From Brevibacillus agri (lineage in GTDB: Bacteria > Bacillota > Bacilli > Brevibacillales > Brevibacillaceae): a stretch of 64,000 nt of DNA. The position numbers and the translations under genes were made by a program. The stretch is taken from positions 1,403,001 to 1,467,000 of the forward strand of contig NZ_CP026363.1 in NCBI RefSeq assembly GCF_004117055.1, read 5' to 3'. The notes under the pieces were generated by a model. It ran no database searches. It had not been told where the DNA came from and was given only the letters and a program-made list of their open reading frames with translations. Position 1 is the first letter of the stretch; each line of letters begins with the position of its first letter. Shown here in pieces: positions 28,759 through 36,990 of the stretch.

Positions 28759-29769
28759 TTACTTCGAGACGAAGTTTTGCGTGTAGAACGGGCGGCCGTC
28801 TTTGATGACGACACCGACGCCCAACTGTTTGAAGTTTTGATTCAAAAGATTTTGCCGATGGCCGGAGGAGTTCATCCAGCCCATGTGGACTTCAATGCCG
28901 TCCAGTTGGCCGTAGGCGATGTTTTCGCCCGCGTAGCTGTAGCGGATGCCTGCTTTTTTCAGGCGGTCAAACGGGCTTCCCGTCGTCGGCGAGGTGTGGC
29001 TGAAGTAGTTGTGCTGCGCCATGTCGTTGCTGTGCGCCCTGGCGACAGCCGCGACCTGCTCGTCCCAGGTCAGGACAGGCAATTTGGCGCGCAGCCGAGC
29101 GACGTTCAGCAAGTCGAAATTTTCTTTCTCATAAGCGATGGCGGCTTGCTTGATCTGGGCGTCTGTCAGCTTCGGCTGTGCCGGCAACTGTGTATAGACA
29201 ATCGGGTACATCAGGCCCATGGCGATCGTGGCGAAGTGCTCCGGCGTGGAGATGCGGACACCTGCGACTTTGTTGCCGCCCAGTTGATCGATGGAAAAGG
29301 TGATGACCTGATTGTTTTGAAGATAAGTCGGATGTTTGAGCGTATTGTCCTGGATGCGCAGCGATGGAGTAATAGCCAGAGTGTTCTGTGGCGCTCCCCA
29401 TGCCTCCTGCAACGCTTTGGTGGTGGAACCGATCGTGATTCCCCCGATATTGATCTTCGCTCCGTTCGTAAACAGCGTGACGACTTTGCTGTTTTGGATG
29501 CCCACCTGTATGTAGTTGTTCAAATCTTTGTTGTAGATCCACCATTCTACTCCGGTGTGGCTCGGGTCTTTGCGTGCGGGCTTGCCCAGCTTTTGCTCGA
29601 CCTGAGCGGCGCTCATTCCGAGCTGGATGCCGTACGTGGACACCGATTTGACTGCTTGCTCTGCGGCTGCGACAGGAGCGGCGGACACACCAAAAACGGG
29701 TGACAACTGGCCGAGCAGAGCCAGTGAAAGACCTAAGGCGAGGATGCTGATTGCTTTTTTCTTGTGCAT
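28759..29769 (-). CDS. Secreted CAP-domain protein (336 aa)
   Basis: A signal peptide (residues 1 to about 30, MHKKKAISILALGLSLALLG). Residues about 45-170 match the CAP-associated N-terminal domain (IQLGMSAAQVEQKLGKPARKD, then a second copy, ITIGSTTKALQEAWGAP). Residues about 205-332 are a CAP/SCP domain (LLNVARLRAKLPVLTWDEQVAAVARAHSNDMAQHNYFSHTSP; GENIAYG; HMGWMNSSGHRQNLLNQNFKQLGVGV) with the conserved His and Glu residues. Similar to Bacillus YlbC/YkwD proteins of spores and envelopes; the biochemical role is unproven. ATG 29769 follows GGAGGTAG. Monocistronic. Confidence 0.88.
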   Translation of the reverse strand: MHKKKAISILALGLSLALLGQLSPVFGVSAAPVAAAEQAVKSVSTYGIQLGMSAAQVEQKLGKPARKDPSHTGVEWWIYNKDLNNYIQVGIQNSKVVTLFTNGAKINIGGITIGSTTKALQEAWGAPQNTLAITPSLRIQDNTLKHPTYLQNNQVITFSIDQLGGNKVAGVRISTPEHFATIAMGLMYPIVYTQLPAQPKLTDAQIKQAAIAYEKENFDLLNVARLRAKLPVLTWDEQVAAVARAHSNDMAQHNYFSHTSPTTGSPFDRLKKAGIRYSYAGENIAYGQLDGIEVHMGWMNSSGHRQNLLNQNFKQLGVGVVIKDGRPFYTQNFVSK

Positions 29770-29864
29770 ATGTCTACCTCCTCGAAGTGGAATTGCCTTG
29801 GTTGTTACCAGTATCAGTGCAAAGACGGGCCAAAAACAGAGTCAAAGGAAGCAAATCTGTTACG

Positions 29865-29902
29865 AAAAAAGGAAAAACCTCCGAATAGACGATCGGAGGT
29901 TT
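29865..29902 (-). terminator. Terminator of sppA-RDD unit
   Basis: On the minus strand, AAACCTCCG pairs with CGGAGGTTT followed by TTCCTTTTTT. The stem begins at the RDD stop codon. Confidence 0.75.
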
Positions 29903-30384
29903 CACGTTTTGCGGTCGTAGACGACGTATGTTTTCGCGAGCAAGTCATGCCAGCCTTGCTTTTGCGGATTCCATGCCACCCACAAATAGCCGAGCCCAAA
30001 AGGCAGCGTGGACAAAAACTTGCCAATCACTTCGCGCAGGATGACCTGGCCGCCCGACAGGTTGCCCCGGGACTGTCTGGCACTAATGACCCGGATTCCG
30101 GTAATCAGCTTGCCCAACGTCTGTCCCGTCCACCAGGTCAGAAGGATCATGTACAACAGTCCGAACAGTGCCTCCATCAGATCGATCAACGAAAAAAAGT
30201 CGCCGGATACGCCCATGGCGCGCCGCAGCGGATTGAACACGAGCAGGCTGACGCCGACCAGAAACAGGGAGTCCAGCAGGGAGGCCGCTACGCGTATCCA
30301 AAAGCCTGCGAAGTGGTGCTCGCGAGGCGGCTCCTGCCAGCCGTCCGGCTCTTGCCTTGCCATGAGGTCGCTCATTCCTCTCAC
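29902..30384 (-). CDS. RDD family membrane protein (YteJ-like, 160 aa)
   Basis: An RDD-domain protein. AGFWIRVAASLLDSLFLVGVSLLVF carries the family R..D pattern in the first TM helix, a second TM is at about 70-90 with WTGQTLGKLITGIRVI, and a C-terminal helix follows. It is six bases after sppA, the same arrangement as Bacillus sppA-yteJ, where YteJ and SppA act in signal-peptide clearance and lantibiotic resistance. GGAGTG is the SD for ATG 30384. Confidence 0.88.
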   Translation of the reverse strand: MRGMSDLMARQEPDGWQEPPREHHFAGFWIRVAASLLDSLFLVGVSLLVFNPLRRAMGVSGDFFSLIDLMEALFGLLYMILLTWWTGQTLGKLITGIRVISARQSRGNLSGGQVILREVIGKFLSTLPFGLGYLWVAWNPQKQGWHDLLAKTYVVYDRKT

Positions 30385-30390
30385 TCCTTT

Positions 30391-31362
30391 TTAAAACGAC
30401 GGGATGAATTGGTACAGGAGCCGCGGCGAGCTTTGGCGCTGCACGAGCTGCGCAAGCCCGAGCGGATCAGGGTTGGACCAGTGCTGCTTCAGGCTGAACA
30501 ACAGCTTGCTGATGGAGAGCTGGTCATTGTAGCGCACGACCATCGCTTCCTGCTCGCCAGAGAGCGAGAGTGCGTGCCGGGTCGCTTCTTCCAGATCGCC
30601 AAATTCGTCGATCAGTCCGAGCAGCTTGGCTTGCTCGCCGGAGTAGACGCGGCCATCGGCAATTTCTAAGACGCGCTGGCGGGAGAGATTGCGGCCTTTG
30701 ACGATTACATCGACGAATTTTCGGTAGCTCTCGTTGACCAGCGACTGGAAAATTTGCCGCTCGGGATCGGTCAAAGGGCGCGCCGGGCTGCCGATGTCTT
30801 TGTAGCGCCCGCTTTTGATCGCGTACTGTTTGACGCCCAGCTTGGCTGCGGCCTCGTTGTAATTAAACAGTTGAAAAATGACGCCGAGACTCCCGGTCAA
30901 TGTATTCGGATTGGCAAAAATCGCATCGCCAGCCGTTGCCAGGTAGTAGCCTCCCGACGCAGCGGTCGAGCCCATGCTGACGACGATCGGGATGTCGCGC
31001 AACTGCTTGAGCCGCATCAGCCGGGTATGCAACTCATCCGTAGCGACGACCTCGCCGCCAGGGCTGTCGATCCTGAGCACGAGCGCCTTGACCATGTCGT
31101 CTTCCTCGACCCGCCGCAGTTGCTCGGCGAGCAGTTCTGCCATCGAAGGCATCCCGGAAGCGTTCGGCTCCCCGGAAATGACGCCGTTTACGAACAACTG
31201 CACAATTTTGTTGCTGCCTGACCCGTACACGACGTTTTCCTCCCAGGAGAATCCGGGGGTGTCGGCCAGCTCCTTGTAGCTTCCGGCCAAGCCTTCTACC
31301 GTTATTCCCGCGACAAAGACGACCAGCACGATCAGGAGCGCCACCCATTTTTTTCGTTGCAT
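30391..31362 (-). CDS. sppA: Signal peptide peptidase SppA
   Basis: A membrane-anchored serine peptidase that degrades cleaved signal peptides. It has 323 residues from ATG 31362 (GGGAGGTGG SD). TM anchor about 7-25. The catalytic Ser is S136 (MGSTAASGGYYLA) and the general base Lys is K188 (KSGRYKDIGSPARPLT), 52 residues apart as in Bacillus SppA (S147/K199). DSPGGEVVATDEL is the oxyanion region. The longer upstream frame has no SD and is not used here. Confidence 0.92.
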   Translation of the reverse strand: MQRKKWVALLIVLVVFVAGITVEGLAGSYKELADTPGFSWEENVVYGSGSNKIVQLFVNGVISGEPNASGMPSMAELLAEQLRRVEEDDMVKALVLRIDSPGGEVVATDELHTRLMRLKQLRDIPIVVSMGSTAASGGYYLATAGDAIFANPNTLTGSLGVIFQLFNYNEAAAKLGVKQYAIKSGRYKDIGSPARPLTDPERQIFQSLVNESYRKFVDVIVKGRNLSRQRVLEIADGRVYSGEQAKLLGLIDEFGDLEEATRHALSLSGEQEAMVVRYNDQLSISKLLFSLKQHWSNPDPLGLAQLVQRQSSPRLLYQFIPSF

Positions 31363-31543
31363 GAAAACCACCTCCCCCTTAGCATGAGCCGCGAGGGGAA
31401 GAGTTACGCATCGGGCCGGGCTTGGAAAAACAGGGAGTGCAAAAACTGGGCGAGAGACTATTTGTGCAATTTTCAAACTATTGCGGTACAATATAGTTAC
31501 ATAGATTACAGCAAACGCATTTACCGCAATTAGGGGGATGACC

Positions 31544-32272
31544 ATGATTATTCAAGTGACCGATTTGACGAAAAGCTACGGAGAGCTTCAGGTGTTAAAA
31601 GGAATTACGACACAGGTGGCGGAAAAGGAAGTCGTGTGTGTCATCGGGCCGTCGGGCTCGGGCAAAAGTACTTTTTTGCGCTGTCTGAACCAACTGGAGC
31701 AAATGACGGGCGGGAGGATCGTCATTAACGGGCATGACTTGTCAGACCCCAAGACAGATATCAACAAGGTCAGGGAAGAAGTCGGGATGGTGTTCCAGCG
31801 CTTCAACCTGTTTCCGCATAAAACGGTTCTGGAAAACGTCATGCTGGCGCCGATCAAGGTCAAAAAGCTCGCGCAAGAAGAAGCGCGCAAGCAGGGTCTG
31901 GCGCTTCTGAAAAAGGTCGGGCTGGAAGACAAGGCCGACGTGTACCCGGAGCGGTTGTCCGGTGGCCAGATGCAGCGGGTGGCGATTGCCCGCGCGCTGG
32001 CGATGAACCCGAAAGTCATGCTGTTCGACGAGCCGACCTCCGCCCTCGACCCGGAGCTGGTGGGTGAGGTGCTGACCGTCATCAAAAACTTGGCCAAGGA
32101 AGGGATGACGATGGTCGTGGTCACGCACGAGATGGGATTTGCGCGGGAAGTCGGCGACCGCATCATTTTCATGGATCAGGGCGTGATTATGGCAGAAGGA
32201 AGCCCCGAGGAACTTTTTGACAACACCAGCCACGAGCGGCTGCGTTCTTTCCTCGGAAAAGTTCTGGCCTAA
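31544..32272 (+). CDS. Polar amino-acid ABC transporter ATPase (GlnQ-type)
   Basis: An ATP-binding subunit of the polar-amino-acid uptake family, 242 residues. It shows Walker [11 protein letters not shown]-loop ([17 protein letters not shown]), signature [17 protein letters not shown], Walker [15 protein letters not shown] and H-loop [15 protein letters not shown] 31544 is six bases after TAGGGGG; the ATG at 31538 is too close. A TACAAT -10 at 31487 lies upstream. No permease or binding protein gene is adjacent, so it is either an orphan or shared with a transporter elsewhere. Confidence 0.9.
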   Translation: MIIQVTDLTKSYGELQVLKGITTQVAEKEVVCVIGPSGSGKSTFLRCLNQLEQMTGGRIVINGHDLSDPKTDINKVREEVGMVFQRFNLFPHKTVLENVMLAPIKVKKLAQEEARKQGLALLKKVGLEDKADVYPERLSGGQMQRVAIARALAMNPKVMLFDEPTSALDPELVGEVLTVIKNLAKEGMTMVVVTHEMGFAREVGDRIIFMDQGVIMAEGSPEELFDNTSHERLRSFLGKVLA

Positions 32273-32285
32273 AAGGCAAAAGGCA

Positions 32286-32327
32286 AGGCACCAGTTGCTT
32301 CGCGAAAGAGCGAGGCGTTGGTGCCTA
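32286..32327. terminator. Hairpin between the ABC ATPase and the deacetylase
   Basis: AGGCACCA pairs with TGGTGCCT with an internal GCTTCGC/GCGAGGC helix. The T tract is poor on the plus strand (ATTACTT) and better on the minus strand, so it mainly ends the deacetylase transcript. Confidence 0.5.
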
Positions 32328-33029
32328 TTACTTGGCCTCATCGAGCAGTTGCGATACGGTGACAAAGCGGTAGCCTTGCGAGCGCAGGTCACTGATTAGC
32401 TCCTGCAGGGCGGCCACGGTTTGCTTCTGGTTCAGGCCGCCATCGTGAAACAAAATGATGTCGCCGGACGACACGTTGCTTTTCACGGTTTTCGCAATGA
32501 CAGACGCCGTTCTCGCCAGCGACCAGTCTCGCGGATCGACCGACCAGTGAATGATGTCGTACCCGCTCGCCTGGACGGCGTCCATGACGTCGTGGGTCAT
32601 GACACCCCCGGCGGGACGGTAGTATTGGGCGAGAATGCCCGTCGTCCTCAGGATGGAGCGCTCTGCTTGCTTGATGTCCTCGTACACCTCGTGCTCTGTC
32701 AGCTTGTTTAAGTCAAAATGGTGGTAGCCGTGATTGCCGATCTCGTGTCCGGCCTTGTAAATCCATTGCAGCACCTTTGGATGCTTGTCCACCTGGGAGC
32801 CGAGCACGAAAAAGGTGGCGGGCACCCGGTTTTTATGGAGCACCTCCAAAATTTTCGGGGTGTAGGTGGCATCCGGACCGTCGTCAAAGGTCAGGGCGAC
32901 TACCTTTTTGTTCGTGTCGATCCGGTGAATCGGTTCGTAAGAGGGGAGCAGTTCCCGGGCCGTAACAGGAGATATCCCGTAGCCGAGCAGGCAGGCAAGC
33001 AACAAAGCATACAGCACGACGCGGCTCAT
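32328..33029 (-). CDS. Polysaccharide deacetylase, CE4 family (233 aa)
   Basis: An exported deacetylase with an N-terminal hydrophobic signal/anchor (residues about 4-24). The catalytic motif TFDDGPD has D49 (base) and D50 (metal). The metal histidines are H100 and H104 (HEIGNHGYHH). Later motifs are RPAGG and the WSVDPRDW segment near residue 165, then ILFHDGG. The size and anchor resemble PdaB/YlxY-type sporulation deacetylases, or peptidoglycan GlcNAc deacetylases. The precise substrate cannot be told. ATG 33029 follows GGAGG. Confidence 0.88.
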   Translation of the reverse strand: MSRVVLYALLLACLLGYGISPVTARELLPSYEPIHRIDTNKKVVALTFDDGPDATYTPKILEVLHKNRVPATFFVLGSQVDKHPKVLQWIYKAGHEIGNHGYHHFDLNKLTEHEVYEDIKQAERSILRTTGILAQYYRPAGGVMTHDVMDAVQASGYDIIHWSVDPRDWSLARTASVIAKTVKSNVSSGDIILFHDGGLNQKQTVAALQELISDLRSQGYRFVTVSQLLDEAK

Positions 33030-33170
33030 GACGGACGCCCTCCTTTTGATTGAGATAGTTTAGGTTCACCCTCCGCTCTGGAAAACATGCTGCCAAAAGA
33101 AAACAGCGCCCGGTGCGCACAGGCGATATGTTAAAATGAAAGGACTGTACATGGGAGAGGAGAGAATGAA

Positions 33171-33983
33171 GTGGAACTCCGCGGTATTTTGCACGGTCTG
33201 AGCCACGATTATCACGGGAGAGAAAAGCCGGTCGACTACTATTTGAACATCGGCGAAGACCGTCTGCCTTTAAATGAATGGCTCGGCAGCGAACTGACCA
33301 TTTCCTATCTGGGCCAAAAAAATTGCATCGCCTGCGGGCGCAAAACGAACAAAACGTTCAACAGCGGGTACTGCTACCCCTGTTTTACCAAACTGCCGGA
33401 AAATGACTTGTGCATCGTCAAGCCGCACGAATGTCATTTTGACCAAGGGACGTGCCGGGACGAGAGCTTCGGCGAGCAATACTGCATGATCCCGCACTAC
33501 GTCTATCTGGCAGTTTCCAGCGACATCAAGGTCGGACTGACGCGCAAGCACAACCAGCTCAAACGCTGGGTCGATCAGGGCGCGATTCGCGCGATCCCGA
33601 TTGCGGAAGTGCCGACGCGCCGGATGGCGGGAGAACTGGAGTACCATCTTAGCCAGTTTTTGCCGGACAAGACCAACTGGCGCAAAATGCTCAAGGGCGA
33701 CGTCAAGGAAATCGACCTGATTGCTATGCGCGACGAGGTGTACAGCCATTTTCCCGAACCGTTCAAACCTTTCCAATACAGGGAAGACGAATGGGTGGAT
33801 ATTACATATCCGATTTTGGAGTCGCTGGACAAGATCAACTCGAAAACGTTGGACAAAGAGGAGCAGCTCGGCGGGCGGCTGATCGGCGTCAAGGCGCAGT
33901 ACCTGATTTTTGAGAACGGCGTTTTCCAGGTGCGAAAGCACGCCGGCTACCAGGTAGAGATCAAGGCAAGCCACTCTGCATAA
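33171..33983 (+). CDS. DUF2797 family protein (270 aa)
   Basis: A soluble protein with a Cys-rich N-terminal part: CIACGRKTNKTFNSGYCYPCF forms a four-cysteine, zinc-binding-like knuckle, followed by CHFDQGTCRDESFGEQYC. After it comes YLAVSSDIKVGLTRKHNQLKRWVDQGA, which resembles a GIY-YIG-like core with its Gly-Leu-Thr-Arg turn. These are DUF2797 features; the function is unknown, possibly nucleic-acid related. GTG 33171 has GGAGAGGAG upstream. Monocistronic. Confidence 0.8.
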   Translation: MELRGILHGLSHDYHGREKPVDYYLNIGEDRLPLNEWLGSELTISYLGQKNCIACGRKTNKTFNSGYCYPCFTKLPENDLCIVKPHECHFDQGTCRDESFGEQYCMIPHYVYLAVSSDIKVGLTRKHNQLKRWVDQGAIRAIPIAEVPTRRMAGELEYHLSQFLPDKTNWRKMLKGDVKEIDLIAMRDEVYSHFPEPFKPFQYREDEWVDITYPILESLDKINSKTLDKEEQLGGRLIGVKAQYLIFENGVFQVRKHAGYQVEIKASHSA

Positions 33984-34041
33984 GTTCAGGCAAACTCCCC
34001 ACACTTAAAAAAGCAGGCCAAGCTGAAGGGGGAGCTTTTTC

Positions 34042-34230
34042 GTGGATGGAGAAATCGAGTACACCCAGCCGTTGACGGGGACTTTGGCGGAAGCGGTAGA
34101 AGCGCAAAACGACAAGCAGCTAGGGGTGCCTTATTCGCCGCTTGCCCAGATGTGGCAGGTGAACCCCGGGGCCGAAGCCGTCGAGACGGAAGGCGCAAAA
34201 GCCGATCCGTCCAAAAGCCCGGGCCACTAA
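34042..34230 (+). CDS. Small acidic protein (62 aa), unknown
   Basis: GTG 34042 is preceded by a strong AAGGGGGAG SD, and the short soluble product (MDGEIEYTQPLTGTLAEA) is rich in Ala, Glu and Pro with no TM helix. I do not recognise a family. Its leader contains a small AAGCT/AGCTT stem with T residues over the SD. A solid terminator follows at 34248, which supports a real transcription unit. Confidence 0.5.
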   Translation: MDGEIEYTQPLTGTLAEAVEAQNDKQLGVPYSPLAQMWQVNPGAEAVETEGAKADPSKSPGH

Positions 34231-34247
34231 CAGCAAAGCAAAACGCG

Positions 34248-34286
34248 AAAAACGGCAGCCGTTGAAGTGGGGCTGTCGTTTTTTTC
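34248..34286 (+). terminator. Terminator after the 62-aa gene
   Basis: AACGGCAGCC pairs with GGCTGTCGTT (one G-T pair), flanked by A-rich and TTTTTTT tracts. Confidence 0.8.
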
Positions 34287-34369
34287 AAGCAGGCAAACAT
34301 TGTCCAGGACGGTGTGGTATTCTTTTACAAGAGAGAATGACTACATAACGAAAAGCGAGGGAATCGACC

Positions 34370-34732
34370 ATGACCATGAAAGCGTATTTGTACAGCAAAT
34401 GCGATACATGCCGCAAAGCGAAAAAATGGCTGACAGACCACAAGGTGAGCTTCGAGGAAGTGCCGATTGTCGATGCGCCGCCTTCCAAGGAAGAGCTTCG
34501 TCGGATTTGGCAGACGAGCGGGCTTGACCTGCGCAAGTTTTTCAATGTCAGCGGCGTGCAATACCGCGAGCTTGGGTTAAAGGACAAGCTGCCGACGATG
34601 ACAGACGAGGAAATGCTTGACTTGCTCGCTTCCAACGGAAAGCTCATCAAGCGCCCTCTCTTGGCGAGCGATGATACAGTGACGCTGGGCTTCAAGGAAG
34701 ACGAGCTGGAAAAAGCGTGGGGAGGCAAGTAG
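34370..34732 (+). CDS. ArsC/Spx-family thioredoxin-fold protein (YusI-like, 120 aa)
   Basis: An arsenate reductase (ArsC/YffB/Spx) family fold. The N-terminal redox motif is C11-x-x-C14 (YSKCDTCRKAKKWL). Further motifs are GLDLRKFFNVSGVQYRELGLKDKLP and the C-terminal NGKLIKRPLLASDD with the conserved Arg-Pro. It matches Bacillus YusI in size and sequence pattern. YusI sits beside gcvH and fadE in Bacillus, and here gcvH is 1.6 kb downstream. The catalytic role is unproven; it is not shown to be a true arsenate reductase. Confidence 0.85.
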   Translation: MTMKAYLYSKCDTCRKAKKWLTDHKVSFEEVPIVDAPPSKEELRRIWQTSGLDLRKFFNVSGVQYRELGLKDKLPTMTDEEMLDLLASNGKLIKRPLLASDDTVTLGFKEDELEKAWGGK

Positions 34733-34735
34733 GGG

Positions 34736-35923
34736 ATGCGCCAACCGTCCAAAAGACTGCAAAACTTGTCTGCCGCGATTTTTTCCGAGATGGCTGCGCG
34801 AAAAAAAGAAGTCGCGAAGAAAAGGACCGTGTACGACTTGAGTATCGGCAGCCCGGACCAACCGCCTGAAGACCAGTTGCTCGAAACATTGCTCGCTGCT
34901 GCCAGACAGCCGGGCGCATTTGGCTACGCCTTGAGCGAGGGTACCGGAGCTTTTCGCGAAGAAGTGGCGCGCTGGTATCAATACCGCTTTGGCGTGGAGC
35001 TTGCGCCAGACGGCGAGGTTCATTCCTTGATGGGCTCGCAGGATGGACTCGCGCACTTTGCTTTGGCCTGGACCGATCCGGGCGACATCGTGCTCGTGCC
35101 TGACCCCGGCTACCCGATTTACGAGGGGAGCGTGCATCTGGCCGGGGCGATTCCTTACCGGATGCCGCTGCGCGCGGAAAACGGCTTTTTGCCCAGGCTC
35201 GCAGACATCCCGGACGAGATCGCGGCTCGTGCGAAGTTCATGATTCTGAACTATCCGAACAATCCTGTATCGGCTGTGGCCACCGTCGACTTTTTTGCAG
35301 AGGTCGTCGCATTCGCCAAGCGTCACGACATCATCGTCGTGCACGACCTCGCTTATTCGGAGATGGCTTTTGACGGCTATCGCCCGCCCAGCTTCCTGCA
35401 AGCGCCGGGAGCCAAAGAGGTCGGGATCGAGTTCAATTCGTTTTCCAAGAGCTTTAACATGGCAGGCTGCCGCATTGCGTATGTAGTCGGCAACAGCGAG
35501 ATCATCAAGCCGCTGGCCATCGTCAAGTCGAATGTCGACTACGGCGTCTTTTTGCCTGTCCAGCAGATGGCGGTCGCGGCTTTGCGCATGGACCGGGAAG
35601 CAGGCGGCAAGAGCAGCGTCGGCCCTGTCTATCAGGAGCGCCGCGACGTCTTGCTGGCAGCACTGGCCGAGGCGGGCTGGGACATTGTGCCGCCGAAAGC
35701 GACGATGTTCGTCTGGGCACCCGTGCCAACTGGCTGGACGTCCCGCGAGTTTGCCATTGCGCTATTGGAGGAGGCAGGGGTGGTCGTCATTCCTGGTAGC
35801 GCCTTTGGCGACGAAGGGGAAGGCTACGTCCGGATTGCGCTCGTGCAAAGCCCGGAAGTATTGCGCCAGGCCGCTCGCTCGATTGCGGAGTCAGGCATTT
35901 TGGCGAGAAAAACAGGGGCATAG
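34736..35923 (+). CDS. PLP-dependent aminotransferase class I/II (395 aa)
   Basis: Fold type I aminotransferase. SIGSPDQPPEDQ at the N-terminus, substrate-loop NYPNNPVSAVA, and PLP lysine K238 (FNSFSKSFNMAGCRIAYVVG), plus YVRIALVQSPE near the end. It resembles LL-diaminopimelate aminotransferase-like enzymes and also Bacillus MtnE (YkrV), which catalyses the final transamination of methionine salvage and is missing from the mtn arms here. It follows yusI by three bases, so the two are co-translated. The substrate is undecided. Confidence 0.85.
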   Translation: MRQPSKRLQNLSAAIFSEMAARKKEVAKKRTVYDLSIGSPDQPPEDQLLETLLAAARQPGAFGYALSEGTGAFREEVARWYQYRFGVELAPDGEVHSLMGSQDGLAHFALAWTDPGDIVLVPDPGYPIYEGSVHLAGAIPYRMPLRAENGFLPRLADIPDEIAARAKFMILNYPNNPVSAVATVDFFAEVVAFAKRHDIIVVHDLAYSEMAFDGYRPPSFLQAPGAKEVGIEFNSFSKSFNMAGCRIAYVVGNSEIIKPLAIVKSNVDYGVFLPVQQMAVAALRMDREAGGKSSVGPVYQERRDVLLAALAEAGWDIVPPKATMFVWAPVPTGWTSREFAIALLEEAGVVVIPGSAFGDEGEGYVRIALVQSPEVLRQAARSIAESGILARKTGA

Positions 35924-35979
35924 GCGCAGGCTGGCCGGCAAATGAGGGACGGTGTGGCAAATCGGCGTCGGCGAATGGT

Positions 35980-36243
35980 TTGAAAGTTACACGTATTCCT
36001 GTGCCGGATTTGGAAAAAGCTACAGATATTGAAGTGAGGAAACAGGCGATTGCGGAGCATGGCCTGAGGTATTCGCTTGCGGTCGTCGACGAAAAGGTCG
36101 ATGCGCTGCCGGATGGACATGTCTCTGTTTTTGGCCTGTTTGACGAGAGGCTCCAGCGCGCCATTTTCTGGCAGGCGAAAAGGGTTTCAAGCTGGTCCCC
36201 AAAACGTCTGTTCAGAATTTTGTGGAGCGAAGAGGAATCCTAG
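35980..36243 (+). CDS. Hypothetical protein (87 aa)
   Basis: An open frame from TTG 35980, beginning MKVTRIPVPDLEKATDIEVRK, with globular-looking composition and no TM. It has no clear SD and no family I recognise. It fills the space between the aminotransferase and gcvH on the same strand. It may be real but is weakly supported. Confidence 0.35.
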   Translation: MKVTRIPVPDLEKATDIEVRKQAIAEHGLRYSLAVVDEKVDALPDGHVSVFGLFDERLQRAIFWQAKRVSSWSPKRLFRILWSEEES

Positions 36244-36302
36244 AATGTTCGTCTAATTATGTATGTGTAATGGATTGTACCCGATAGGAGGATATGTAAA
36301 CG

Positions 36303-36683
36303 ATGGAATTCCCGAAAAATCTACGTTACAGTGAAGAGCATGAGTGGGTGCGAGTAGAAGGCAACAAAGCGTATATCGGAATCACCGCTTTTGCTCAATC
36401 AGAGCTGGGTGACATCGTGTTTGTCGAGTTGCCAGAGGTAGGCTCGACAATTCAACAGGATGAGCCATTTGGCAGTGTGGAATCGGTAAAGACCGTTTCC
36501 GAGCTGTACGCTCCTGTATCTGGCAAAGTAGTGGAAGTAAACGGCGAACTGGAAGACGCACCAGAACTGGTGAACTCTTCGCCTTATGAGCAGGCCTGGA
36601 TGATCGCTGTCGAGCTGTCCGACACAGCCGAGCTGGACAAGCTGCTGGATGCCGACAAGTACGAGGCAATGGTAAAAGAATAG
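36303..36683 (+). CDS. gcvH: Glycine cleavage system H protein GcvH
   Basis: A lipoyl carrier protein of 126 residues. The lipoylation site is K63 in [18 protein letters not shown], in the exact family context, and [32 protein letters not shown] is diagnostic. It carries the methylamine group in glycine cleavage and, in Bacilli, also serves lipoate assembly and relay. There are no gcvP or gcvT genes nearby, the usual case for Bacilli. TAGGAGG precedes ATG 36303. A terminator follows. Confidence 0.95.
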   Translation: MEFPKNLRYSEEHEWVRVEGNKAYIGITAFAQSELGDIVFVELPEVGSTIQQDEPFGSVESVKTVSELYAPVSGKVVEVNGELEDAPELVNSSPYEQAWMIAVELSDTAELDKLLDADKYEAMVKE

Positions 36684-36696
36684 TTTGCAGACACAC

Positions 36697-36729
36697 AAAA
36701 AGCCGGGGCATTGTTGCTCTGGCTTTTTT
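36697..36729 (+). terminator. Terminator of gcvH
   Basis: AAAAAGCC.GGGGCA pairs with TGCTCT.GGCTTTTTT; T6 ends it. Confidence 0.75.
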
Positions 36730-36921
36730 AGCTTTTTGGCAAAAGCCAGTCGACCGTTGCCGCAGTGGAGGGAGGAAACAGGAGAAAACGCTACAGGTAC
36801 TTGGGCCTCTAGCGAGGAAGCGGAGACTGGCCGCCTGCGGGGAAAAAGGAAAACCGCGTCCAAAGTGGAGGATTCAGGGAAGCGGGTTCAAGGTGGACGC
36901 TTAAAGGCAGATACAAAAGAA
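36730..36921. other. Purine-rich intergenic stretch with no gene seen
   Basis: It is G/A-rich on the plus strand, with several SD-like GGAGG runs but no convincing reading frame and no known RNA motif. It lies between two terminators facing each other. Confidence 0.3.
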
Positions 36922-36963
36922 AAAAGGCTTCGCCGAGCCGCTAAAGCTTGGCGAAGCCTTTCT
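36922..36963 (-). terminator. Terminator of the chemoreceptor gene
   Basis: AGGCTTCGCC pairs with GGCGAAGCCT (10 bp); on the minus strand TTTTTTCTTTTG follows. Confidence 0.85.
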
Positions 36964-36990
36964 ATGATAAAACGTCAAAACCTCAAACCA

